Of a DNA stretch of 64,000 bases, positions 55,370 to 64,000 are shown piece after piece. The stretch's first letter is position 1. Every line of letters starts with the position of its first letter. The stretch is from Pseudomonadota bacterium. GTDB lineage: Bacteria; Pseudomonadota; Alphaproteobacteria; Reyranellales; Reyranellaceae. Both the position numbers and the translations under genes were made by a program. The stretch spans positions 1 to 64,000 of the forward strand of contig JAFEFF010000174.1 of assembly GCA_018240745.1 (NCBI GenBank), written 5' to 3'. The notes below the pieces were generated by a model. The model was given only the letters and a program-made list of their open reading frames with translations. It was not told the DNA's origin and searched no databases.

Positions 55370-56323
55370 ATGGCACTCGATCCCGAATCCCAACGACTCC
55401 TCGACCTCATGGCGGCGGCCAACCGGCCCGCCTGGGTCACGCTCACGCCCGCCGAGGCGCGCGAGCAATACCTCTCGACACGCGCCGGCGCACAAGGGCC
55501 GAGACCCGAGGGCGTCAGCGTGGCCGACCGCACCATCCCTGGGCCGGGCGGGCCGATTGCGGTGCGGATCTATCGACCCGATTCGGCGGCGAGCGAGGCC
55601 AGGCTGCCGGCGCTGGTCTTCGCGCATGGCGGCGGCTGGGTGTTCGGCAATCTCGACAGCCATGACGTGCTGTGCGCGCAGCTCGCGCTGGACGCGCGCA
55701 TCGCCGTCTTCGCGATCGACTACCGGCTCGCGCCCGAGGCGCGCTTCCCCGGCGCATTCGACGATGTGGTCGCGGGCCTCCAGTGGGTGGCAGCCAACGG
55801 CGCGTCGGTCGGCATCGATTCCAACCGGCTGGCGATCGGTGGCGACAGCGCCGGCGGCAATCTCGCGGCCGCCACCGCGATCTGGGCGCGCGACAATGGC
55901 GGGCCGATGCTCAGGCTGCAGATGCTCGCCTATCCGGTCACCGATGGCGCGGCGCGCGCGGAATCCTATCGCCTCTTCTTCGACGGTTACGGCCTGAACG
56001 CCCCGACCATGGAGTGGTTCTACGACCATTACACGCCGGACGAGGCTGCGCGCGGCGACTGGCGCGTCTCGCCGCTGCGCGCCCGGTCGCTGGCCGGCCT
56101 GCCGCCGGCGCTGGTGGTGACGGCCGGCTACGATGTGTTGCGCGACGAGGGCCGCGCCTATGCCTGGCGGCTGCAGAAGGAAGGCACCGTCACCGACCTC
56201 GTCGAGTTCGGCGGCATGCTGCACGGGTTCCTGAGCTCGCCCATGCTGCTGCACGGCGCGCGGCGCGGTGCGGCGCTGTGTGCCGCCGCCTTGCGCGAGG
56301 CGCTGGTGCTGCGCGCGCAGTGA
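55370..56323 (+). CDS. Alpha/beta hydrolase, hormone-sensitive-lipase family
   Basis: A 317-residue esterase: oxyanion HGGGWVFGN, nucleophile GDSAGGNLAAA (Ser about 155), acid in the YDVLRDEG segment and His in MLHGFLS. Family IV esterases hydrolyse short-chain esters. Its stop overlaps the GTG of the MFS gene (GTGA). Confidence 0.92.
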   Translation: MALDPESQRLLDLMAAANRPAWVTLTPAEAREQYLSTRAGAQGPRPEGVSVADRTIPGPGGPIAVRIYRPDSAASEARLPALVFAHGGGWVFGNLDSHDVLCAQLALDARIAVFAIDYRLAPEARFPGAFDDVVAGLQWVAANGASVGIDSNRLAIGGDSAGGNLAAATAIWARDNGGPMLRLQMLAYPVTDGAARAESYRLFFDGYGLNAPTMEWFYDHYTPDEAARGDWRVSPLRARSLAGLPPALVVTAGYDVLRDEGRAYAWRLQKEGTVTDLVEFGGMLHGFLSSPMLLHGARRGAALCAAALREALVLRAQ

Positions 56324-57453
56324 CCGCCATCGCGCCCGTCGTCCCCGGCCGCGCCGTCGCCCTGTCCGGCGCGGTGCTGGGGCTGGGGCTGCTGGGCGAC
56401 ACGCTGATCTACGCGGTGCTGCCGCTCTATCACGTCGAATGGGGCATCAGCCTGGCGATGGTGGGCGTGCTGCTGTCGCTCAACCGCTGGATCCGGCTGC
56501 TCGCCAATTCCCTGGTCGCGGCGATCGGCGAGCGTCTCGGCGCCCGCCGGATGATGATCATGGCGGCGCTCGGCTCGGTCGTCGCCACGACCTGCTACGG
56601 CCTCGACGGAGGCGAGGCGCTGCAGATCGCCGCGCGCATGCTGTGGGGCATCTCCTTCGCCGCGCTCAATCTCGGCTCGCTGGCCTACGCCGTGGCCGAC
56701 CGCGCCAACGCCGGCAAGCGGGTCGGCGCCAGCCGCGGCATGATCGGCGTGATCCAGGCGAGCTGCTTCGTCGGCGGCGCGCTGCTCGTCCTGCAGGTCG
56801 GTCCGCGCAACGTGTTCCTGGTGCTGGGCGCGATCACGCTGCTCGCCGTGGCCGCCGCGGTGATGCTGCCGGCGCTGCACGCCGAGCCGACCGACCGGCG
56901 CGGCTTCCGCCTGCCCAGGCCGCACCGGCTCGAGGTCTGGGGTTTCCTGCTGGGCTTCGCGGGCGACGGCGTGTTCCTGCTGACGCTCGCCTTCCTGCTC
57001 AAGGACTCCGTGACCTCGGTCGCGCCGATCCTGGCGACCTCGCTGGTGCTCTCGCTGCGCTGCCTGGTGGAGGCGACCGGCGGCCCGGTCGGCGGCTGGA
57101 TGGGCGATCGCTTCGGCGCGCGTCCGGTCGCCGTGATCACCGGATCGCTCCTGGTGCTGGGCTACTTCCTGATCGCGGGCCACGTCGACGTGGTCGGCAG
57201 CGTGCTGATCGTGCTGACCCGCGGCCTCTACAACACGCTCATCCCGGTGATGGTGATGCGGCGCGCGGCCGGCGGCTATCTCAGCTCGCAGGCGAGCTAC
57301 TCGACCTGGCGCGACTTCGGCGCCGCCGTCGGCCCCCTGACCGCGCCGTTCCTGTTCGTCCATATCCCGCAGACCTGGCTGTTCGCGACCCTGGGGCTGC
57401 TGATGGCCGGCGGCGTGGTCTTCTGCCTCGCCCGGCGGACAACTGCCCGGTAG
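56320..57453 (+). CDS. Major facilitator superfamily transporter
   Basis: A 377-residue inner-membrane protein with about 11-12 helices, the MFS loop-2 region (LVAAIGERLGARRMMIM) and its repeat GGWMGDRFGARPVAVITG in the second half. It is translationally coupled to the esterase gene, suggesting export or uptake of an ester-related compound (inference). Confidence 0.9.
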   Translation: MTAIAPVVPGRAVALSGAVLGLGLLGDTLIYAVLPLYHVEWGISLAMVGVLLSLNRWIRLLANSLVAAIGERLGARRMMIMAALGSVVATTCYGLDGGEALQIAARMLWGISFAALNLGSLAYAVADRANAGKRVGASRGMIGVIQASCFVGGALLVLQVGPRNVFLVLGAITLLAVAAAVMLPALHAEPTDRRGFRLPRPHRLEVWGFLLGFAGDGVFLLTLAFLLKDSVTSVAPILATSLVLSLRCLVEATGGPVGGWMGDRFGARPVAVITGSLLVLGYFLIAGHVDVVGSVLIVLTRGLYNTLIPVMVMRRAAGGYLSSQASYSTWRDFGAAVGPLTAPFLFVHIPQTWLFATLGLLMAGGVVFCLARRTTAR

Positions 57454-58018
57454 GGCGGTCGGCCCGATTTCCCGCTACCCGCTGGAGGCCCTCGGTCCTG
57501 CAGGAGAGAGTTGGCAGCTTTACATACAAATAGAGAATCGATTCCCACTCTCTCTCTCTCTCTCTCTTTCCCTGCCCCAAATAAGGCCCATTTGCCGCCC
57601 CGTCGTCTCGACCGGAGCGCCCCTCGGATGCCTCGGGGCAGGCTCCGTGCCGTGCGGAGAGACCTTCTCTCCACAATAAGCCGCTTATCGTTGAGAGAAG
57701 GTCTCTCCGCGCGGAGCCTGCCCCGAGGCATCCGAGGGGCGCTCCGGTCGAGACGACGGAAATTGCCTATGCGATAGCTCTACTGACCAAGGGCCTGTTG
57801 CGCACAGCGGGAAATGCCGGAGAACTGTCAGCCCGATTTCCCGCTATCCGCTGAAGGCCCTCGAGGGTCTGTTGCGGACAGCGGGAAATCAGGAAATCGA
57901 GCCGACGGACTTCCGGCATTGTGTCGATGCCCTGCCGGCGGGTCCAAGACCTGGCTCTGACAGCGTCTCGCCGTCTCTCAGGCCAAGGGCGCGAGACCGT
58001 GAGACGGATCTTCAGGCT
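57454..58018. other. Repeat-rich intergenic region
   Basis: 565 bp without a supported gene. It contains a CT microsatellite (about 57549-57567), the long palindrome at 57600-57759, the direct repeats 57462-57494 and 57831-57863 (GCCCGATTTCCCGCTA, then CCGCTGnAGGCCCTCG), and two copies of TGTTGCGnACAGCGGGAAAT (57795-57814 and 57869-57888). Confidence 0.75.
57600..57759. repeat. Long inverted repeat, arms about 67 bp
   Basis: Left arm begins CCGTCGTCTCGACCGGAGCG and ends near GAGACCTTCTCTC; the right arm mirrors it (GAGAGAAGGTCTC to CGCTCCGGTCGAGACGACGG), with only a few mismatches. The loop contains a further small palindrome ATAAGCCGCTTAT. Confidence 0.88.
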
Positions 58019-58795
58019 CTAGCGGAACACGTCCTTGCGGTGACGCACCTCGGCGAACACTTTCACCGGGTCCTGGCCGGCCATGCCGACGGCCTTCTGC
58101 ACGCCGGGCTTGTCGGCGCGCAGGAAGGGGTTGGTCTGCTTCTCCTCGCCGAGCAGGCTCGGCACGGTCGCCTCGCCGCGGGCACGCGCGGCGTCGATCG
58201 AGTCGCGGCGCGCCATGAGCTGCCGGTTGTCGGTCTCGATCGTCACCGCGAATCGCGCGTTCGACTGGGTATATTCGTGGGCGCAATAGACCCGCATCTC
58301 GTCGGGCAGCGCGCGCAGCCGCTCGAGCGAGTGCCAGAACTGCTGCGGCGTGCCCTCGAACATCTTGCCGCAACCCAGCGCGAACAGGGTGTCGCCGCAG
58401 AACAGCGCGCGCTGCTCCTTGAACGCATAGGCGCAATGCCCGACCGTGTGGCCCGGCACGAAGATCACCTCCGCTTCGGCCTCGCCGAAACGGTAGCGGT
58501 CGCCATCGTCGACCGTGACGTCGATGCCGGGGATGCGGGCCTTGTCGCGGCCCAGCCCGACGACGGTGCAGCCGGTCGCCTCCTTGATCTCGCGGTTGCC
58601 GCCGACGTGATCCCCATGATGATGGGTGTTGAGGATGTGCGTGATCTTCCAGCCCCGCTTGTCGGCCTCGGCCAGCACGGGCCCCGCCACGGCCGGATCG
58701 ACCACGCCGACGGAACCACTCTGCGGCTCGCGCATTAGCCAGACATAGTTGTCGCTGAGGACCGGGATTCGAACGATTTCGAGGCTGGTGCTCAT
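58019..58795 (-). CDS. gloB: Hydroxyacylglutathione hydrolase (glyoxalase II)
   Basis: A 258-residue metallo-beta-lactamase-fold enzyme with the binuclear site NTHHHGDHVGGN, VPGHTVGHCAY and FCGDTLFALGCGKMFEGT, and the C-terminal GloB domain (YCAHEYTQSNARFA; KQTNPFLRAD). It splits S-D-lactoylglutathione into D-lactate and glutathione. Divergent from the methyltransferase gene with 35 nt between starts. Confidence 0.96.
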   Translation of the reverse strand: MSTSLEIVRIPVLSDNYVWLMREPQSGSVGVVDPAVAGPVLAEADKRGWKITHILNTHHHGDHVGGNREIKEATGCTVVGLGRDKARIPGIDVTVDDGDRYRFGEAEAEVIFVPGHTVGHCAYAFKEQRALFCGDTLFALGCGKMFEGTPQQFWHSLERLRALPDEMRVYCAHEYTQSNARFAVTIETDNRQLMARRDSIDAARARGEATVPSLLGEEKQTNPFLRADKPGVQKAVGMAGQDPVKVFAEVRHRKDVFR

Positions 58796-58830
58796 TGGTC
58801 GATGCCTTTTCCGGGTGCTAGACTGGCAAT

Positions 58831-59631
58831 ATGTGGACAGACGTCCTCGATCTCAACGAATTCTATACCAGCACCCAGGGCCAGATGACCGTCCGCCTGC
58901 TGCGGGCCCGCCTGCGCGAGGTATGGCCGAACGTGCGCGGCGAGACCGTGCTGGGGCTGGGCTATGCCGCCCCCTTCCTGCGGCCCTTCATGGAAGAGGC
59001 CCAGCGGACGATGGCCTTCATGCCGGCCCAGCAGGGTGTTCTGCGCTGGCCGCGCGAGGGCCGCAACCACACCGCTTTGGTCGACGAACTCGACTTACCA
59101 TTGCCCGACCGCTCTATCGATCGCGTGCTGCTGATCCATGCCATCGAATGCACCGAGCAGCCGCGGCCGTTCCTGCGCGAGATCTGGCGGGTGATGGCCG
59201 ACGGCGGCAAGCTGATCGTCGTGGCGCCGACCCGCGCCGGCCTGTGGTCGCAGCTCGACCGCTCGCCGTTCTACCAGGGCCATCCCTATTCGCCCGGCCA
59301 GATTGCGGCCCTGCTGCGCGCCAACATGTTCGCACCGATGCGCCAGGCCCGCGCGCTCTATATGCCGCCGACCCGCTCCCGGCTGGCGCTGCGCATGGCG
59401 CCGACCGTCGAGCGGTTCGGCCAGCGCTGGCTCGGCCGCTTCGCTGGCGTCAGCGTGATCGAGGCCGGCAAGCAGCTCTATGCCGGCATCGCCGAGCGCC
59501 ACACCCAGCCCGAGCTCGCCGTGGTGCGGCCCAAGCTGCGCATCGCCTCGTCGCGCGACACGCATGGCCTCACCGGTGGGCTCTCCGGCGCGGCGCGAAA
59601 CGGCAAGGATGGCCAACAGCCCGCCTCCTGA
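58831..59631 (+). CDS. Class I SAM-dependent methyltransferase
   Basis: A 266-residue protein with a diverged SAM-binding loop VLGLGYAAPFL, the LPLPDRSIDRVLLIHAIE post-motif and WRVMADGGKLIVVAPTR. This methyltransferase sits divergently beside gloB in many alphaproteobacteria; substrate unknown. Confidence 0.85.
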   Translation: MWTDVLDLNEFYTSTQGQMTVRLLRARLREVWPNVRGETVLGLGYAAPFLRPFMEEAQRTMAFMPAQQGVLRWPREGRNHTALVDELDLPLPDRSIDRVLLIHAIECTEQPRPFLREIWRVMADGGKLIVVAPTRAGLWSQLDRSPFYQGHPYSPGQIAALLRANMFAPMRQARALYMPPTRSRLALRMAPTVERFGQRWLGRFAGVSVIEAGKQLYAGIAERHTQPELAVVRPKLRIASSRDTHGLTGGLSGAARNGKDGQQPAS

Positions 59632-59643
59632 TACGTTTTCCGC

Positions 59644-60576
59644 ATGAACATCGATCCCAAGGTCATCGCCCTGCTCGGCTTCGGCGAGGCAGGCTCCGCC
59701 GTCGCGCGCGGCCTCACCGCCGAAGGCGGCTGGCGCGGCCCCGCCAAGCCCGGCGACAACGCCCCGCGCCGCGTCATCGCCATAGACACCGCGCTCGACA
59801 AGGATGCGCGCGGGACGGCGCTGGTCAAGGAAGCCCGCCGGCTCGATGTCGCGATCGCCGACAGCTACACCGCGGCCCTGAGCGACGCCGATCTCGTGAT
59901 CTGCGCCGTGCAGGGCGAGCATGCATTGTCGGCCGCCCGCTCGGCGGCGCCGCTCCTGAAGAAGGGCGCGCACTATCTCGATCTCTGCACCGTGACCGGC
60001 AGGATGTCGGACGAGAACCGCGGCGCCATCGAGGCGGCAGGCGGGCGCTACATCGACGTCGCGGTGATGGGCGGCTTCTTCAAGTCGGGCATCAAGGCGC
60101 CGATGCTGGTCGCGGGCGAAGACGCCGAGCCGGTGGTCGCCTGGATGGACGCCCACGGCTTCGTCGCCAAGGTGCTGGGGCCCCGGCCCGGCAGCGCCTC
60201 GTCGGTCAAGATGCTGCGCTCGGTGATCATGAAGGGCATCGAGGCGCTGGCCGTCGAAGCCTTCGTTGCCGCCGAGCGTCAGGGCATCCTGAAAGAGGTG
60301 ATGGGCTGCCTGGGCGACGTCGATGCCACGAGCTTCTCGGGCTCGCTCGCCATGCTGGCGCAGACCCACATCGTCCATGCCGAGCGACGCTGGGAGGAGA
60401 TGGGCCTGGTGGCGCAGACCCTGCGCGAGACCGGCGTCGATCCGCTGATGACCGCCGCCATCGAGAAGAGCCACCGCCGTACGGTCGACGCGCACATCGC
60501 GCCGGCCGACGGCAAGGTGCCGCCGCTCGACGAGGCGCTGAAGCTGCTCTCCGAGAAGGTCGTTCGTGGACGTTGA
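59644..60576 (+). CDS. DUF1932 NAD(P)-binding oxidoreductase
   Basis: A 310-residue beta-hydroxyacid-dehydrogenase-like protein: Rossmann loop ALLGFGEAGSAVARGL, the DVAVMGGFFKSG region in place of the classic GG..A motif, a lysine in KMLRSVIMKGIEAL and a C-terminal DUF1932 domain. It probably oxidises or reduces a small hydroxy acid with NAD(P). Its end overlaps the next gene start by 11 nt. Confidence 0.85.
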   Translation: MNIDPKVIALLGFGEAGSAVARGLTAEGGWRGPAKPGDNAPRRVIAIDTALDKDARGTALVKEARRLDVAIADSYTAALSDADLVICAVQGEHALSAARSAAPLLKKGAHYLDLCTVTGRMSDENRGAIEAAGGRYIDVAVMGGFFKSGIKAPMLVAGEDAEPVVAWMDAHGFVAKVLGPRPGSASSVKMLRSVIMKGIEALAVEAFVAAERQGILKEVMGCLGDVDATSFSGSLAMLAQTHIVHAERRWEEMGLVAQTLRETGVDPLMTAAIEKSHRRTVDAHIAPADGKVPPLDEALKLLSEKVVRGR

Positions 60577-61069
60577 CGCTGCGAGTGGGGACGTGTTCGG
60601 CCGGCTGGTCGCGCTGCTGACCGAGGCCAGGGCCAGGTTCCGCGTGATCGAGCACCAGGCCGAGGGCCGCTCGGAGAAGATCAGCGTGATCCGCGGCAAC
60701 CGGCCCGAGCAGGCGGCCAAGGCGATGGTGCTGGACGTCCGCGGCGGCGGCAGCGGCCGGCGCAACGTGCTGGCCATCCTGCCCGGCAATCGGAAGCTCG
60801 ACTTCGACGCGGTCGCGAGCCTGTTCGAGGCCCGCAAATGCGGCTTCGCCAGCCCGCAATCGGCGCAAGCCCTGACCGGCTGCGTCATGGGGGCCGTGCC
60901 TCCGTTTTCCCTCAATCCCGGGCTAAGCGTCGTGGCCGACGAGGATCTGCTCGCCAATGCCACGCTGTTCTTCAATGCCGGCCGGCTCGACCGCTCGATG
61001 GAGCTCGATACCCGGGACTGGCTGGCCGTTGCCCGGCCGAGGGTGGCGCGTATCGCGGCGAGCGCGTGA
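60566..61069 (+). CDS. YbaK/aminoacyl-tRNA deacylase-family protein
   Basis: A 167-residue YbaK/ProX-fold protein (EHQAEGRSEKISVIRGNRPE; AKAMVLDVRGGG; LTGCVMGAVPPFSLNPGL), with the lysine and GxxPP loop of the family. Such proteins hydrolyse mischarged tRNAs. Starts at GTG within the preceding gene. Confidence 0.85.
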   Translation: MDVDAASGDVFGRLVALLTEARARFRVIEHQAEGRSEKISVIRGNRPEQAAKAMVLDVRGGGSGRRNVLAILPGNRKLDFDAVASLFEARKCGFASPQSAQALTGCVMGAVPPFSLNPGLSVVADEDLLANATLFFNAGRLDRSMELDTRDWLAVARPRVARIAASA

Positions 61070-61081
61070 GGAGGCGGCTCT

Positions 61082-61804
61082 ATGAAGCTCTGGACCGGTG
61101 AAGTGAAGTCGATTGCCCTGGCGCTCGGCCTGGTGCTGGTCGTGCGCACGGTGGTGGCCGAGCCCTACACCGTGCCGTCGCCCTCGATGGTGCCGACCCT
61201 GCTGGTGGGCGACGAGTTGATCGGCGCCAAGTTCGCCTACGGCTACAGCAAGTACTCCTCGCCGATCGGCCTGATGCCGGACTTCGCCGGCCGCCTGTTC
61301 GACCGCGCGCCCGAGCGCGGCGACGTCGTGGTGTTCCGGCTGCCGCGCGATCCCTCGCAGACCTATGTGAAGCGCCTGATCGGCCTGCCGGGCGACCGCA
61401 TCCAGATGCGCCAGGGCCGGCTCTACATCAACGACACGCTGGTGCCGCGCCGCCAGGTCGGGGCTTACGAGGGCAACACCCTCTATGTCGAGAGCCTGCC
61501 CGCCGCCGGCGGGGACACCCGCGACCACGAGATCGTCGAGGTCTCCGATTCGCAGGCGCACGACGACACGCCGGTGTTCGTCGTGCCCGACCGCCACTAC
61601 TTCATGATGGGCGACAACCGCGACGATTCCCTCGACAGCCGCATCGCCGAGGCCGACGGCGGCGTCGGCTTCGTGCCGGAGGAGAACCTGGTCGCCCGCG
61701 CCGACCGGCTGCTGCTGTCGCGCGACACCAAGGTCGGCTGGGGCGACATCGGCCAGTGGCCGCACGCCTTCCGGCTGGCCCGTTTCTTCGGTCGCATCGA
61801 TTGA
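61082..61804 (+). CDS. lepB: Signal peptidase I
   Basis: A 240-residue membrane protease with one N-terminal helix. Catalytic Ser in VPSPSMVPTLLVGD, Lys in YVKRLIGLPGDRI and the GDNRDDSLDSR box are all present. It removes Sec and Tat signal peptides. Twelve nt after the YbaK-type gene. Confidence 0.95.
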   Translation: MKLWTGEVKSIALALGLVLVVRTVVAEPYTVPSPSMVPTLLVGDELIGAKFAYGYSKYSSPIGLMPDFAGRLFDRAPERGDVVVFRLPRDPSQTYVKRLIGLPGDRIQMRQGRLYINDTLVPRRQVGAYEGNTLYVESLPAAGGDTRDHEIVEVSDSQAHDDTPVFVVPDRHYFMMGDNRDDSLDSRIAEADGGVGFVPEENLVARADRLLLSRDTKVGWGDIGQWPHAFRLARFFGRID

Positions 61805-61817
61805 CGACAGACGATCG

Positions 61818-62270
61818 ATGCCGGATTGGCGCTTCGACACGCCGCGCGAGGAGCACTTCGAGCCCCTGCTGGACCTGCGCATCGCGGTGATGCGCGAGCA
61901 TCTCGAGCGCGTGTTCCGCTACGAGCCGTCGCGCGCCCGGCGCATCTTCCGCGAGCATTTCGACCAGCCCGGCCTGCGGCTGATCCTGACCGGGAAGGAG
62001 GTCGCCGGCTGCGTCGGCTTCCGCATCGGCGCCGCGGAGATCAAGCTCGACTCCTTCTACCTGCGGCAGCGCCACCACAACACCGGCCTCGGCACCGCGA
62101 TCCTGAAGGTGCTGCTGGCCGAAGCCGACACGCTGGGGCTACCCGTCCGCCTCGAGGTCCTGACCGGCAGCAAGGCCGACCGCCTCTACCTGCGCCACGG
62201 CTTCGTCAAGCTCCGGGAAGACGCCATCGAGGGCGCATACGAGCGGCCGCCTTTGTCATCCCGAGCGTAG
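61818..62270 (+). CDS. GNAT family N-acetyltransferase
   Basis: A 150-residue acetyltransferase with the AcCoA region YLRQRHHNTGLGTAILKVLL and the final LYLRHGFVKL. Its last four residues and stop codon (SSRA-stop) are encoded by the left arm of the palindrome at 62255-62320. Target unknown. Confidence 0.85.
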   Translation: MPDWRFDTPREEHFEPLLDLRIAVMREHLERVFRYEPSRARRIFREHFDQPGLRLILTGKEVAGCVGFRIGAAEIKLDSFYLRQRHHNTGLGTAILKVLLAEADTLGLPVRLEVLTGSKADRLYLRHGFVKLREDAIEGAYERPPLSSRA

Positions 62271-62320
62271 CGAGGGATCTTTCTGCCGCCTTAAGGATCC
62301 CTCGCTACGCTCGGGATGAC
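62255..62320. repeat. REP-like palindrome, perfect 25-bp arms
   Basis: Arms GTCATCCCGAGCGTAGCGAG + GGATC and their exact complement, with a 16-nt loop. It contains the stop codon of the GNAT gene and lies before the convergent metW end, where it could serve as a bidirectional terminator. Confidence 0.9.
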
Positions 62321-62331
62321 AGGCAGGCCTA

Positions 62332-62940
62332 TCAATCCCTTCTCAGCATGAACACCGCCTGCTCGCCGAACAGGTTGGCGAGCAGGGGCGGCATGTGGAT
62401 GCGCCGGCTGTTGCGGTTCAGCACCACGGCGCGCTCGACCCGCACGCCCATGTCGCGGCACAGCGCGCGGAAGTCGTCGATGCTGCAGAGATGGATGTTC
62501 GGCGTGTCGTACCACTTGAAGGGCAGTGACGGCGTCTCGGGCATGCGGCCGCCGAACACCAGGCGCAGCCGCACCTGCCAGTGCGCGAAGTTGGGGAACG
62601 ACACGATCGCCCGCTTGCCGACCCGCAGCATCTGCTTCAGGACCTCGCGCGGCTCGCGCGTCGCCTGCAGGGTCTGACTCAGGATCACGTAGTCGAAGGC
62701 GTCGTCGGGATAGTCGCGCAGGTCGGTGTCGGCGTCGCCCTGGATCACCGACAGGCCGTTGGCGACGCAGGCGTTCACGCCGGCCTGGCTGAGCTCCATG
62801 CCGCGCGCATCGACCCGCTTGAAGTTCACGAGATAGGCCAGCAGCGCGCCGTCGCCGCAACCGACGTCGAGCGCGCGGCCGCCCGGCCCCACCATGTCGG
62901 CGATCAGCTGCAGGTCGACGCGGATCGGAGCGGTATTCAT
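62332..62940 (-). CDS. metW: Methionine biosynthesis protein MetW
   Basis: A 202-residue methyltransferase-fold protein: [47 protein letters not shown] and [12 protein letters not shown], typical of MetW. It works with MetX to form O-acylhomoserine. ATGA overlap with metX. Confidence 0.96.
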   Translation of the reverse strand: MNTAPIRVDLQLIADMVGPGGRALDVGCGDGALLAYLVNFKRVDARGMELSQAGVNACVANGLSVIQGDADTDLRDYPDDAFDYVILSQTLQATREPREVLKQMLRVGKRAIVSFPNFAHWQVRLRLVFGGRMPETPSLPFKWYDTPNIHLCSIDDFRALCRDMGVRVERAVVLNRNSRRIHMPPLLANLFGEQAVFMLRRD

Positions 62941-64000
62941 CTCAACCCCCGCGCGGAGGCGGCGCCCTGCAGGAATCCCGAAAGGGTGCGAAACATCTCG
63001 GGCTCGTCGAGCAGGAAGGCGTCGTGGCCCTTGTCGGTCTCGACCTCGACGAACGAGACATTGGCGGCGGCGGCGTTCAACGCCTGCACGATCGCCCGGT
63101 TCTCGCGCGTCGGGAACAGCCAGTCCGAGGTGAAGGAAATCGAGCAGAAGCGCGTCGCCGTGCCCTTGAAGGCGTTCGCCAGCACGCCGCCATGCTGGCC
63201 GGCGAGGTCGAAGTAGTCCATGGCGCGGGTGATGTAGAGATAGCTGTTGGCGTCGAAGCGATCGACGAAGGTCGAGCCCTGGTGGCGCAGATAGCTCTCG
63301 ACCTGGAAGTCGGCATCGAAGCCGAAGCCGAGCGCATTGCGGTCCTGCAGGTTGCGGCCGAACTTGCGCTGCAGCGCCAGCTCCGAAAGATAGGTGATGT
63401 GCGCGGTCATGCGCGCGACCGCGAGGCCGCGCTCGGGCGCCGTGCCGTAGATGCGGTAGTCGCCGCCCTTCCACTCCGGATCGGCCATGATCGCCTGCCG
63501 CCCGACCTCGTGGAAGGCGATGTTCTGTGCCGAATGACGGGCGGCGCAGGCGATCGGCACGGCGGCGAAGACCCGCTTGGGGAAGCTCGCCGCCCATTGC
63601 AGCACCTGCATGCCGCCCATCGAGCCGCCGATCACGCAGAACAGGTCGGGGATGCCGAGATGATCCAGCAGCGCCGCCTGCGCCCGCACCATGTCGCCGA
63701 CCGTCACCACCGGGAAGCGCAGGTTCCACGGCTGATTGCCGGCAGGATCCTTCGCCAGCGGGCCGGTGGTGCCCATGCAACCGCCCAGGACATTGCTGCA
63801 AACGATGTAGTAGCGCGCCGGATCGAGCACCTTGCCCGGCCCGACCAGGCTCTCCCACCAGCCTTCGCGGCCGGTCACCGGGTGTTTCCCGGCGACGAAC
63901 TGGTCGCCCGTCAGCGCATGGCAGACCAGGACCGCGTTCGACTTGTCTGCATTGAGCGTTCCGTAGGTCTGGTACGCCACGCGATACGGGCCGAGCTCGA
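62937..64000 (-). CDS. metX: Homoserine O-acetyltransferase, 5' end cut by the window
   Basis: About 354 residues visible; the N-terminus lies beyond position 64000. Alpha/beta hydrolase fold with [14 protein letters not shown], nucleophile [27 protein letters not shown] and a C-terminal [15 protein letters not shown] holding Asp and His of the triad. It acylates homoserine in methionine synthesis, as the pair MetX-MetW. Frame continues [15 protein letters not shown] at the edge. Confidence 0.95.
   Translation of the reverse strand, partial: ELGPYRVAYQTYGTLNADKSNAVLVCHALTGDQFVAGKHPVTGREGWWESLVGPGKVLDPARYYIVCSNVLGGCMGTTGPLAKDPAGNQPWNLRFPVVTVGDMVRAQAALLDHLGIPDLFCVIGGSMGGMQVLQWAASFPKRVFAAVPIACAARHSAQNIAFHEVGRQAIMADPEWKGGDYRIYGTAPERGLAVARMTAHITYLSELALQRKFGRNLQDRNALGFGFDADFQVESYLRHQGSTFVDRFDANSYLYITRAMDYFDLAGQHGGVLANAFKGTATRFCSISFTSDWLFPTRENRAIVQALNAAAANVSFVEVETDKGHDAFLLDEPEMFRTLSGFLQGAASARGLR

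Noticed and set aside
57549..57567. CT microsatellite as a phase-variation switch
   Set aside because: It lies outside any supported gene, 95 nt after the MFS stop, and no promoter spacing effect can be argued.

Overview
The window is a GC-rich chromosomal segment of a free-living alphaproteobacterium. The best marker is the conserved block nfu / tsaB-rimI-fur / miaB-phoH-ybeY / corC-lnt / xre / metK with metX-metW further on, an order seen in many alphaproteobacteria. An MmcB-type repair nuclease, an ornithine-lipid acyltransferase pair and a SAM-II-like leader on metK support this. Gene density is high and 4-nt start/stop overlaps are frequent. I see no tRNA, rRNA, CRISPR, transposase, phage gene or replication origin. 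The exact genus cannot be fixed from sequence alone; a soil or rhizosphere lineage near Rhodospirillales/Hyphomicrobiales (for example Reyranella-like) is a guess.

Layout. 1-10.9 kb is catabolic and accessory: a thiamine-diphosphate enzyme, a zinc alcohol dehydrogenase, a subtilase with a small partner gene, a kinase-fold protein, an acyl-CoA dehydrogenase, a DUF3237 protein, an SbmA/ALD-type ABC exporter, a class II aldolase and an Lrp regulator. 10.9-18 kb is a tightly overlapping minus-strand operon for periplasmic sulfur chemistry. It encodes an isoquinoline-oxidoreductase-like molybdenum hydroxylase pair, a flavocytochrome-c-type flavoprotein, SoxX, a SoxY-like carrier with an AACIE arm instead of GGCGG, SoxZ and SoxA, followed by a TAXI solute-binding protein. 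soxB and soxCD are absent. 18-25.4 kb holds hyuAB-type hydantoinase/oxoprolinase subunits and a single-chain biotin-dependent acyl-CoA carboxylase.

25.5-33 kb contains the most striking gene. It is a thioredoxin-fold protein whose frame is interrupted by one UGA exactly where the redox-active cysteine is expected (WASW-UGA-GC), with a hairpin just downstream. I read it as an undeclared selenoprotein. It is followed 12 nt later by a fusion of a Cys-rich domain and a Tat-exported M19 dipeptidase. A second TPP enzyme, a MoxR/VWA pair and a diheme cytochrome lie upstream. These intergenic gaps carry copies of one G-rich palindromic repeat.

33-37.4 kb has a c'-type cytochrome, a TetR regulator flanked by direct repeats, two Sel1-repeat proteins and mmcB. 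37.4-51.8 kb is the conserved housekeeping block: methionine activation, lipoprotein acylation, ribosome/tRNA maturation, ornithine lipids, iron regulation and Fe-S assembly. It is interrupted by opposite-strand insertions of an aldo-keto reductase and tusA. 52-57.5 kb encodes a stress protein, a TauE/SafE-type exporter with its TIGR02186 partner, a DUF2333 protein, an esterase and an MFS transporter. 57.5-64 kb has a large palindromic repeat region, then gloB with a divergent methyltransferase, a DUF1932 reductase, a YbaK-type editing protein, signal peptidase, a GNAT protein and metXW (metX runs off the right edge).

Several repeat families touch coding sequence: one supplies the N-region of the SoxY-like signal peptide, one supplies a stop codon, and a 15-bp tandem array forms the RimI tail. 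A motif of about 17 bp recurs upstream of the tetR and xre genes and once more in a gap, and looks like an operator.
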